Source: Mediterranea massiliensis
Lineage (GTDB): Bacteria; Bacteroidota; Bacteroidia; Bacteroidales; Bacteroidaceae
Reading direction: 5' to 3'
Length of the DNA stretch: 44,911 bases
NCBI RefSeq assembly: GCF_900128475.1
Contig: NZ_LT635835.1
Span: 331,182-376,092, forward strand
The position numbers and the translations under genes were made by a program. The notes beneath the pieces were generated by a model that ran no database searches, had not been told where the DNA came from, and saw only the letters and a list, made by a program, of their open reading frames with translations. This document shows positions 33,566-40,207 of this stretch, in pieces. Numbering within the stretch: position 1 is the first letter of the stretch; each line of letters opens with the position of its first letter.

Positions 33566-33991
33566 TTAGTTAAAAACGAACCTATTAAACTTTGTATTAG
33601 CCATATAAGCCTTTACAAAATGCTCTGAAACAGGCCCGATTATTGAATCATTATTACAGCATTTCAATTTTTCACCAGATGATTTTATAACCCACCAATT
33701 ATACGTTCTACCTTCGCGTCTAATTATTATAGTTGAATCATTCCAATAAACTGCACGTACACTATCGATTACAGGGTCATGATCACTTGACAATTTGCAT
33801 TTTAAATAATGTGTAGCATAATAATCGTCAGGAGAATATATATAGTAGTCATCTACCAGTTTAATACTGGTTGGTGAACAACTTATAAGAAAAAAAAACA
33901 ATATAAAATTAAACAATGCACCATTTTTTGAATGAGAAACTCCCAAATGAAAGAATCGCATTAACAGTTTTTCCAAATCTTTCTTATCCAT
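33566..33991 (-). CDS. Chimeric gene: SUKH start segment fused to a lipoprotein-like body, 141 aa
   Basis: Residues 1-26 (MDKKDLEKLLMRFFHLGVSH...) are almost those of the SUKH gene at 35939-36526. From residue 27 the sequence is unrelated: FNFILFFFLISCSPTS looks like a lipoprotein signal whose lipobox Cys follows LIS, then a small beta-rich domain (DDYYIYSPDDYY; AVYWNDSTIIIRREG) that recalls DUF3997-like lipoproteins. The gene lies inside repeat copy A, so the first 26 codons and promoter were probably joined to a different gene by recombination. Whether the buried signal still works is doubtful. Confidence 0.65.
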   Translation of the reverse strand: MDKKDLEKLLMRFFHLGVSHSKNGALFNFILFFFLISCSPTSIKLVDDYYIYSPDDYYATHYLKCKLSSDHDPVIDSVRAVYWNDSTIIIRREGRTYNWWVIKSSGEKLKCCNNDSIIGPVSEHFVKAYMANTKFNRFVFN

Positions 33992-34147
33992 GACTATTCT
34001 TCTGTCTGACGATTAGTACTATTCTTTCCAGATTATCGCCAAAGATATTGTAAATCAATGGCTATCTACAAAGATATGAAACATTCCATATAATCTCTCA
34101 TAAAAGACAGACTATCTTTATAATGATTGAAAATTATTCAGAATCAT
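33914..34147 (-). repeat. Duplicated promoter plus gene-start cassette, copy A
   Basis: A 234-bp segment aligns without gaps to 36449-36682. It covers the first 26 codons of the adjacent gene and 156 bases upstream. The upstream part is nearly identical between copies and holds a full promoter: TTTG (34069-34072), 21 bases, TATCTTTG (34040-34047) on the minus strand. The coding part has diverged more, with changes scattered over the codons. Confidence 0.85.
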
Positions 34148-34353
34148 ATATTTAGCTGGATCTTCTACTCGTATTTATGGGGAAATAATGGTATTACTGT
34201 GTGCTTTTTGAGACAGTATCTGGAAATCTTAAGTCCTTGTTTATAGAAATATATCAAATTAAATATAGCTTGTCCAAATAGAATATAAATCAAAGCCGAA
34301 AGGAAGATTGTCAATAATTTTATACTCATTCATGAATTATTGCTTTTATCTTG

Positions 34354-34476
34354 TTACGCTCCAGTGCCTTTAATAATGGAGTTGTGGCTGTCGTAAGTCA
34401 TTCTATGGCACCTGTTCCGTCCTCGGGTGATACTGGTAACACGTTCCATAACGTCATACTTGAATAATAGAGAATC
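34354..34476 (-). pseudogene. Rhs/YD-repeat toxin fragment (decayed)
   Basis: The minus strand reads KYDVMERVTSITRG and then RMTYDSHNSIIKGTGA before a TAA (34354-34356). Y-D-x-x-x-R-V-T-S-I followed by TYD is the YD-repeat pattern of Rhs proteins. Only about 40 residues remain, with no start codon; the fragment abuts the stop of the 136-aa gene in another frame. It suggests an Rhs-type polymorphic toxin gene once stood here. Region 34148-34353 shows no intact gene. Confidence 0.6.
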
Positions 34477-34885
34477 ACAATTTAAGAAGTTGTATAATTG
34501 CACTGTTATAATCGCAAATATCGAAAAAAGCTTTTATTTTAGTATCTGGAAATACGCCTTTTTGCGTATACACATATGGTGTAATAATTATTTTATTTTC
34601 AGTTAAGGACAAACTGATTATTTTATACGTTTTATACAATGTATTCCAACTTTTAATGTGCAATTCTTTTAGGACATTTTTTTGTATCTCATTTGTAATT
34701 TGTAGCCCTGAATTACTATATTGTAAAGCTCCATTAATTATATTCTCAATATTATGAATTTCACAATTCGATGTAATAAAACAAGGTGTATGCGCAACCC
34801 ATAATCCTATTTCATTTTTCGATTCTGGATAAACAATAAACTCTATTGCCGATTTACATATTGTTATTTGTTTATTTATAGCCAT
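34475..34885 (-). CDS. Hypothetical protein, 136 aa (immunity-like context)
   Basis: Not recognised. An alpha/beta protein without membrane segment; the C-terminal part is YVYTQKGVFPDTKIKAFFDI. Codon use is AT-rich like its neighbours. It lies between the Rhs fragment and two overlapping genes, in a stretch that looks like a bank of immunity genes, so an immunity role is the simplest guess from context alone. Confidence 0.6.
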   Translation of the reverse strand: MAINKQITICKSAIEFIVYPESKNEIGLWVAHTPCFITSNCEIHNIENIINGALQYSNSGLQITNEIQKNVLKELHIKSWNTLYKTYKIISLSLTENKIIITPYVYTQKGVFPDTKIKAFFDICDYNSAIIQLLKL

Positions 34886-34903
34886 ATATAATTTTATAAT
34901 TGA

Positions 34904-35263
34904 TTAAAATCCTGTAATTTGTAAATAAACACTGGAATAATAGGCCCGTACCGTCATTGAATAATCTGGATTGGTATTATCATATACAATTCGTACAGAA
35001 TCTCCTGGTAATATAGTTGAGTTTCTATAGAAAATATCATGTCCTTCATATTCTTTTCCTGAAACTTTGAATTTATAAACATAATAGTTTCGGCCTTTTA
35101 CCATGAAAGTTTCATCTGTAATAATAGCAGTCGTATAGACCTTGTTCTTTCTTAAAGAATTAATGGGGGCTATGCCTTTCGTATAACCCACATAATATAC
35201 AGTCCATATTGCTATCAATATGATGAAAATAAAAGCAATTTTACCTTGGTTCATTATTTTCAT
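34904..35263 (-). CDS. Membrane-anchored protein, 119 aa
   Basis: One N-terminal transmembrane helix (IAFIFIILIAIWTVYYVGY, about residues 9-27) is followed by a beta-rich extracytoplasmic domain (YYVYKFKVSGKEYEGHD; LPGDSVRIVYDNTNPD) resembling DUF3592-type small domains. It overlaps the 217-aa gene by 4 bases (ATGA), so translation is coupled. A membrane-tethered partner or immunity protein is plausible, but unproven. Confidence 0.65.
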   Translation of the reverse strand: MKIMNQGKIAFIFIILIAIWTVYYVGYTKGIAPINSLRKNKVYTTAIITDETFMVKGRNYYVYKFKVSGKEYEGHDIFYRNSTILPGDSVRIVYDNTNPDYSMTVRAYYSSVYLQITGF

Positions 35264-35913
35264 ATTCCTTTATACTCTAAATAATGAAAAATATCTTCAA
35301 AACGGTCATAATAATCCAGTATATTGGGTTCTTGGTGTGCGTACATTTTTTCAACATGAGACAGTATAATCTGTTTCAACTTGTCAAAATTGGCGGGAGC
35401 AACCAATTTGCACAAAGCCATGTCTATGAATATCCAATCAGCTCCTACATCAGGAAGTCCAGTCTCTCCATCCAATACAGGCAAGATAGTCTTATTGTAC
35501 AGTTTATCAAGCGACGAATATTCGGAGAAAACATATTCTGCACATTTTAGAATGATTTGAAAGTTTTCGAATTCATTCGAATATCCGTCTCCATTTGTAT
35601 CAAAATTCAATTCATCCTGCAGCCCCAACATACTACCTGAAAAGCTGATGCTTGCCCTGTCTCTTTGATCTTGTAAGGTCTTCACGCTGAATTTTTCAAA
35701 CCATTTATGGAGAACATCAAACCTCACACCATAGATAGGATATATGACGAGTGACGATGTTGTGTCTCTTTCTCTCCAATGGTCTAACTCAATAAACTGC
35801 TTCCCACTTTCTGTTTTGAAGAAAAGAGAATAGTCTCTTTTTCTGAATTTATACCCAGAGAAAAAATCAAGTTGAGCTAAATCATTTACTATTTTATCGA
35901 AAGTAGTAATCAT
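35260..35913 (-). CDS. Hypothetical protein with an EF-hand-like loop, 217 aa
   Basis: The first 80 residues (MITTFDKIVNDLAQLDF; FRKRDYSLFFKTESGKQF) resemble DUF4304-like small proteins in style: an N-terminal helix followed by a charged strand region. Residues about 103-114 read DTNGDGYSNEFE, which fits the EF-hand/dockerin calcium-loop pattern D-x-N-x-D-G-x6. No membrane helix. It heads a two-gene unit with the downstream membrane protein and is preceded by the SUKH gene 25 bases away. Function unknown, immunity-like by context. Confidence 0.6.
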   Translation of the reverse strand: MITTFDKIVNDLAQLDFFSGYKFRKRDYSLFFKTESGKQFIELDHWRERDTTSSLVIYPIYGVRFDVLHKWFEKFSVKTLQDQRDRASISFSGSMLGLQDELNFDTNGDGYSNEFENFQIILKCAEYVFSEYSSLDKLYNKTILPVLDGETGLPDVGADWIFIDMALCKLVAPANFDKLKQIILSHVEKMYAHQEPNILDYYDRFEDIFHYLEYKGI

Positions 35914-35938
35914 AATTTTTGAGCTAATAAAAATTCAT

Positions 35939-36526
35939 TTATCTTACAACCGGGGTTGTAGGAGCCATTCTATTGGATATTCGCCCATCTGCATCAAACA
36001 GACCAAATATCCTCTCTATCTCAGAAGTAATCATGTCTGATAGCGAATCCCATGATTTCAATGGAGTCGTGTCGTAACGGTCACAGTAGTATATCTTATT
36101 ATCCGATGTATTAAGATAAAGCTTTGAACAGTCATAATTATAAGAAGCAAAAAAGAACATCTCCTGTGTGGCATTCTTAGGCCGCTCATTTTTCTGAATA
36201 TCTTCAAGACTGAATGGATACCATGAATCCAAATCGCTTCTGTTGTATGATGTTCTACAGCCATGTAATGCCAATGTGCAATTCATTATATCAAAGCCAT
36301 TGGATACATTCATCAGAAAATTCCTGTAAACTTCAGGAATAGCGCATCCCAGTTTCTTCTCCAAATCGCATACTTCTGCTTCTGTAATACAGGGGTACAT
36401 GACATTAAGCCAGGCAAATTCGGCAATATGCGGAGCCTTTCCAATCATCAACGCTCCGTTTTTCGAATGGGTGACTCCCAAATGGGAGAATCGCATCAAT
36501 AGATTTTCTAATTCTTTCTTATCCAT
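35939..36526 (-). CDS. SMI1/KNR4 (SUKH) family immunity protein, 195 aa
   Basis: Residues about 40-165 are a SUKH domain: ITEAEVCDLEKKLGCAIPEVYRNFLM is the signature (helix, then G-xxIPxxYxxFL), followed by GFDIMNCTLALHG and a C-terminal aromatic strand region. SUKH proteins are broad immunity proteins against polymorphic toxins. The first 26 residues are duplicated in the chimeric gene at 33566. A strong promoter (TTTG-N21-TATCTTTG) lies in repeat copy B upstream. No cognate toxin gene is intact in the window. Confidence 0.82.
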   Translation of the reverse strand: MDKKELENLLMRFSHLGVTHSKNGALMIGKAPHIAEFAWLNVMYPCITEAEVCDLEKKLGCAIPEVYRNFLMNVSNGFDIMNCTLALHGCRTSYNRSDLDSWYPFSLEDIQKNERPKNATQEMFFFASYNYDCSKLYLNTSDNKIYYCDRYDTTPLKSWDSLSDMITSEIERIFGLFDADGRISNRMAPTTPVVR

Positions 36527-36682
36527 GATTATTCTTTTGTCTGACGGTTAGTACTATTATTTTCGGATTATCGCCAAAGATATTGTAAATCAATGGCTAT
36601 CTACAAAGATATGAAACATTCCATATAATCTCCCATGAAAGACAGACTATCTTTATAATGATTGAAAATTATTCAGAATCAT
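36449..36682 (-). repeat. Duplicated promoter plus gene-start cassette, copy B
   Basis: Gap-free 234-bp counterpart of 33914-34147, covering codons 1-26 of the SUKH gene and 156 bases upstream. The promoter is TTTG (36604-36607), 21 bases, TATCTTTG (36575-36582) on the minus strand. The break points sit inside the coding sequence (after codon 26) and beyond the promoter, as expected for segmental recombination. Confidence 0.85.
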
Positions 36683-36719
36683 TCGATTGACTTATCTTTA
36701 ATAGTACTCGTTATCCGTC

Positions 36720-36812
36720 TTATGGGACAGGAAATATTATATGCCAATTCGCATACGGATTATACCCATCTTCATCATCGGAATCACACTGTGTATTAGA
36801 TTTTAGTTCAAT
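36720..36812 (-). pseudogene. Possible coding remnant
   Basis: The minus strand reads ELKSNTQCDSDDEDGYNPYANWHIIFPVP and stops at TAA (36720-36722), with no start and a stop 31 codons upstream. It looks like the C-terminal end of a lost protein rather than random sequence because of its Asp/Trp composition, but support is weak. Region 36813-36950 shows nothing further. Confidence 0.3.
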
Positions 36813-36950
36813 GATTTAGCTATCTCAACAAAAGAGGGTTGCTAATTATTTATTCTTAACTCAATTATATTTTCCCGAAAGTTGAATACAACAGGTTATA
36901 TTCAAAATAATCGTTCTTTATTCCAGACAAACCTTTCATAAATCTCATTA

Positions 36951-37586
36951 TTATGTGAAATAAATTTCTATCAAAGAATAGTCATCAGAAGCGCCTTCTT
37001 TAAAATTGACAGTAACATTTCTTGACAATTCAGTCAAATGGACATGCCGGTAATAACCATCAGAACAGATAAAGATTTTATCGGTATTTTTCAGTTCTTC
37101 ATATATGACAGGAATATTTTCCCGAAACCCCTTGCCATTGACACATCGTGTAAGGAACGTGCCATCAGCATCGGCCACAACATGGTCTGTTGTCAGTAAC
37201 ATTACCTCATTTGCATGTACTTTGTAAAGCCTGACATTGCCTTGCCACGCATAATACAAAGAATCATCAATTACCAGGGCAACGGTTACGGCGGCTCCCA
37301 TCTTACATTTCAAATCTCTGCATTTTCCGTATATGGCAGAATCGGCAGCATTGAATGCCATACGTAAGACGTCCGCCGGTAAATTGTGTTGAATCTTATC
37401 AAGGGCTGTTGTCATTATGGACTCGGATACGATTTTTGCAGCCTCTGCTCCAAATGACAGACCACCCATTCCGTCAGCAAGAATGGCTATAATGGAATTG
37501 TGGGAAAGTTTATGACATAGGATGTAATCCTCGTTACTTTTGTCTTTCCCGGGGAAACTGATGGTTTTGAAATCAATCGTTTTCAT
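36951..37586 (-). CDS. PP2C-type Ser/Thr phosphatase, 211 aa
   Basis: The protein is a metal-dependent PP2C phosphatase. The metal-binding motifs are intact: NED at residues 18-20, ADGMGG near 37-42, CSDGYY near 174 and DDYS near 203 (in place of the usual DN). It lacks extra domains and is near the minimal length. It overlaps the nucleotidyltransferase gene by 14 bases, so it should be made together with the AbiE pair. The substrate is unknown; a protein phosphorylated within the same module is one possibility. Confidence 0.88.
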   Translation of the reverse strand: MKTIDFKTISFPGKDKSNEDYILCHKLSHNSIIAILADGMGGLSFGAEAAKIVSESIMTTALDKIQHNLPADVLRMAFNAADSAIYGKCRDLKCKMGAAVTVALVIDDSLYYAWQGNVRLYKVHANEVMLLTTDHVVADADGTFLTRCVNGKGFRENIPVIYEELKNTDKIFICSDGYYRHVHLTELSRNVTVNFKEGASDDYSLIEIYFT

Positions 37587-38421
37587 CTTCTATTGCTTTT
37601 TGGAAAACATCTGCAATGGTTTGCCAGGCCTCCTTTACAGTTTCATAGGTCAAGCCATAGCAATTTTCTATAATCTGATTGAACAACCTGCTCTCATCAT
37701 CCTTCTCAAGTTCCTTTTCGATGCAGTCCTTGTAATAGACTATCTGTTCCTTAGTTAAAAGCAGGAGCAGATCACGGGCAAGCCAATATCCTCCGACAAT
37801 ATATTCATCAAAATTTTCCCAATCATAAACTTCCGTATAAACATTACGGTCAAGATTGGCCATGAAATAATTGGACAGAATAAACGACATGTCTTCAGCA
37901 TCTTTACTCGTTTCGATGTTTCTGTCCAACCATGCATTGAATTTCAGCAGAAACAGGCCATGAAGGGATGCTATTCGGATATCAAACTCGCCATCTATAT
38001 TGACAGTTATGGATTCCGACAGCACCTCGTCAAAGCCTTTTACTGACATCGCAATCTCTTCTTCAGGCGGCCAATAGATATTGTCATCGTCCTTGGCGAC
38101 ACCATACGGGACAATATCCAGTTCATATTCACCATAATAAAAGCGTTGACGCATATCGGTGGACTTCTTAAAACCGTCTGCAACCAGAACCTCCTTGATC
38201 TCATCAAAGACACTCCAATCGGGTATTGCAATAGCAATGTCCAAATCCTTTGTTCTTCTTCCGGATGTGGTGTCGATAAGCTGACGGATAATTATATCCC
38301 GGGCTGTCGCGCCGATTACATAAAACTCACGCCCCATACGGTTGAAACTGTCAGTCAATTTTTTCAGCAACTCCACCAATAGTGGATTGGCTATTTTCTC
38401 ACTTGTAATCTTTAAGTACAT
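37573..38421 (-). CDS. abiEii: AbiEii-type nucleotidyltransferase (toxin), 282 aa
   Basis: A nucleotidyltransferase-fold protein: GATARD at residues 37-42 (the GS/GA loop), TKDLDIAI with Asp59 and Asp61, and ELDIVPYG supply the catalytic carboxylates. These are the hallmarks of AbiEii/MenT-type type IV toxins, some of which add nucleotides to tRNA acceptor ends. It overlaps AbiEi by 23 bases and the phosphatase gene by 14, so the three are tightly coupled. It lacks the extra C-terminal regions of longer AbiEii proteins. Confidence 0.78.
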   Translation of the reverse strand: MYLKITSEKIANPLLVELLKKLTDSFNRMGREFYVIGATARDIIIRQLIDTTSGRRTKDLDIAIAIPDWSVFDEIKEVLVADGFKKSTDMRQRFYYGEYELDIVPYGVAKDDDNIYWPPEEEIAMSVKGFDEVLSESITVNIDGEFDIRIASLHGLFLLKFNAWLDRNIETSKDAEDMSFILSNYFMANLDRNVYTEVYDWENFDEYIVGGYWLARDLLLLLTKEQIVYYKDCIEKELEKDDESRLFNQIIENCYGLTYETVKEAWQTIADVFQKAIEDEND

Positions 38422-39421
38422 TGTTCAAAAGTCTTTCAGCCATTTCAATACAACGGCTATTGCCGCTACCTATCAGATCTGCGTATGTGAGAATCGGAGG
38501 AACAAGATGGTTTTCCGTTTCCCAATTCCAGAATTTTTTGTATATTCTTATCTCCCCTGTCTCATCAAATCTTACAAAACCTTTTTTCAGTAAATGTGCG
38601 GCAGGGATTTGTGTATATATATCAAAAGCACCGGGTTCCAGATAAGAATCCACCATATTCGCTCCGCTTTCTCCACCCCAATACATTCCATCAGGCAAAT
38701 CCATAGCCAACCATTTTATGCGTTGCTCATTGGTACGGAATGTCATCCTGCTGAGCAATAATTTAGGCTTCAATACCTGATTGTAATTTTCTGTCCATAA
38801 ATTTAAAAGGGCATTGATGTTTTTTAATGTCCGCTTGCTGCCGGTCATAAGAATAAAATTCCTCTCCACCAAAACATCAAATACATTTTTAATTGCCCCT
38901 AAAGATACGCCTGTCGCTTTCTGTATTTCCCTGTACGGTTTGTTCACATTGGTAAATTCCTGCAATAAATAGAATATGACTTTCAATCCTGCTTCCTGAA
39001 ATGCCGGATAAGGCTTTTCAGCCATTAAAGTGTTTTTTTCTCCTTTATTCACCAGATGAAATATTATCTTATTTCCTTTTGCATATCTGATATGACAATT
39101 ACCGGCACAATCAAGAGTGTTGATACCGTTGCTTGCCAGATTGTCCATAACGGTTGGCGTAATATATTTTGCAATCAGCAGTACCGGTTGCTTTTCCATT
39201 GTTCCCAATATCTTTAGTCGGTTTGTAATATTCCCAATGGTAGCAGTTGTCACCGTATTTTTGACTTCACATAGAAACTCCACATCCATAATTTGAACAA
39301 TCGCATCAAAATTCTTGTATGTGTTGTCCTCTTTTAGAATGACGGTTTCCTTGGGCAATACAAGTTTTTCCCGTAAAGCCTCCAAAGCCATATTCAATGT
39401 TTCAAGTTCTGTTAACACCAT
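38399..39421 (-). CDS. abiEi: AbiEi-type antitoxin/transcriptional regulator (AbiEi_2), 340 aa
   Basis: The N-terminal part, with IMDVEFLCEVKN, PVLLIAKYITPTVMDNL and GINTLDCAGNCHI, has the nuclease-like pattern of AbiEi_2 proteins; the centre (KPYREIQKATGVSLGAIKNVFDVL, near residue 165) is a winged helix-turn-helix that should bind DNA. It is the first gene of a three-gene operon and lies directly downstream of eight GTTCATT half-sites (39427-39555), consistent with AbiEi autoregulation. It should neutralise the nucleotidyltransferase. Confidence 0.8.
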   Translation of the reverse strand: MVLTELETLNMALEALREKLVLPKETVILKEDNTYKNFDAIVQIMDVEFLCEVKNTVTTATIGNITNRLKILGTMEKQPVLLIAKYITPTVMDNLASNGINTLDCAGNCHIRYAKGNKIIFHLVNKGEKNTLMAEKPYPAFQEAGLKVIFYLLQEFTNVNKPYREIQKATGVSLGAIKNVFDVLVERNFILMTGSKRTLKNINALLNLWTENYNQVLKPKLLLSRMTFRTNEQRIKWLAMDLPDGMYWGGESGANMVDSYLEPGAFDIYTQIPAAHLLKKGFVRFDETGEIRIYKKFWNWETENHLVPPILTYADLIGSGNSRCIEMAERLLNNVLKDYK

Positions 39422-39426
39422 AATCA

Positions 39427-39555
39427 GTTCATTTTTCAGTGATGTTCATTTTTAATGAACACTGCAAATGTAATGAACATAATTTGGATTTCAAAGAGAT
39501 TTGTTCATTATTTCATATATGTTCATTATAAATGAACGCAAGAATATAAATGAAC
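39427..39555 (-). promoter_or_regulatory. GTTCATT operator array of the AbiE operon
   Basis: Eight copies of GTTCATT or its complement AATGAAC: 39427-39433, 39444-39450, 39454-39460, 39472-39478, 39503-39509, 39521-39527, 39531-39537 and 39549-39555. Two pairs form perfect 17-bp dyads with 3-base spacers (39444-39460, 39521-39537). The array begins 5 bases before the AbiEi start codon, so repressor binding would cover the promoter. The wHTH of AbiEi is the likely binder. Confidence 0.75.
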
Positions 39556-39619
39556 GAAACAGTAATGAAAATTATTCCGCCATAAGCCCCGCTTCACTTG
39601 ATAAGTCCCTTCAGAGAAG

Positions 39620-39729
39620 GTAACTCGGAGGGCGAATACCTCCACGTTCAAGCCTCCGGTTTTCGGGACACAAAATTCCCTGCGGTAATTTTCCGCCCGA
39701 AAAAACGCTCCGGTATTGCCGTCCGAGTT
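39620..39729. other. Nested-hairpin intergenic region
   Basis: AACTCGGA (39620-39627) pairs with TCCGAGTT (39722-39729), enclosing GGAGG/CCTCC and a second hairpin TTTTCGGG/CCCGAAAA with inner AAAATT/AATTTT (about 39659-39703). The layout suggests a branched RNA or cruciform. An 82-codon reading frame crosses it on the minus strand (39526-39774), but the pairing makes non-coding structure more likely. Confidence 0.5.
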
Positions 39730-39785
39730 GGGGAAAGTACCGGGACTTAGCAAGCGAAGCGACCTACGACGCATAGATACAGGTC

Positions 39786-39820
39786 AAAAAAAAAATCCGA
39801 CGGGAGAACCATGCTCCCGT
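39786..39820 (-). terminator. Minus-strand intrinsic terminator with no evident gene
   Basis: On the minus strand ACGGGAG and CTCCCGT (39800-39806/39814-39820) form a 7-bp stem, followed by CGGA and ten T residues (39786-39795). It would stop transcripts coming from the right, yet no minus-strand gene is seen between 39821 and 40200. That region is pyrimidine-rich on the plus strand. Confidence 0.6.
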
Positions 39821-40095
39821 ATGCCGTCCCAATGGATTACGCCATCCTGTTATTCCCGTAAACAGAATTCCGCGTCCTGTCACAAAAGGACACATCAAGG
39901 GGGACAAAAGCAGCTCGCTCCCAACTCTGCATAATTACAGTTTTTTCTTTTCTTCCGTGCGGCAGAGTGTACCGTCATGTCCGTGTCTGTCCGGCCTTTT
40001 TCCCTTTCCTTTTTCGTTCCTTGCTTTTTCCTCCTTTTCCCGCCGTTTTCCCACGCATTTCCGCTGTGTTTTCTCCAGCCTGCGGTGTAATGTGA

Positions 40096-40167
40096 TGACA
40101 CAAGATGTAATATATATCCTAACATATTGCAAATCAATTATTTATCAAATTTTCTCCTATATATTTG
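40096..40167 (+). promoter_or_regulatory. Promoter and operator of the DUF3945 operon
   Basis: TGACA-CAAGA-TGTAA (40096-40110) is a dyad related to those before tra and mob. TTGCAAATCAAT follows, matching TTGTAAATCAAT in the tra promoter. TATATTTG (40160-40167) fits the TAnnTTTG -7 element, 40 bases before the start codon. Confidence 0.6.
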
Positions 40168-40207
40168 CGGTGACAACATGAGTTATCAACACTAAAAATC
40201 AAAAATT

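Noticed and set aside
33566..33991. Second SUKH immunity gene based on its N-terminus
   Set aside because: Only the first 26 residues match; the remainder lacks the SUKH signature and looks like a lipoprotein body, so it is treated as a chimera.
39526..39774. 82-aa minus-strand reading frame
   Set aside because: It overlaps the GTTCATT array and a nested-hairpin region, has a basic low-information translation and no visible promoter. Structure explains the sequence better, though a small gene is not excluded.
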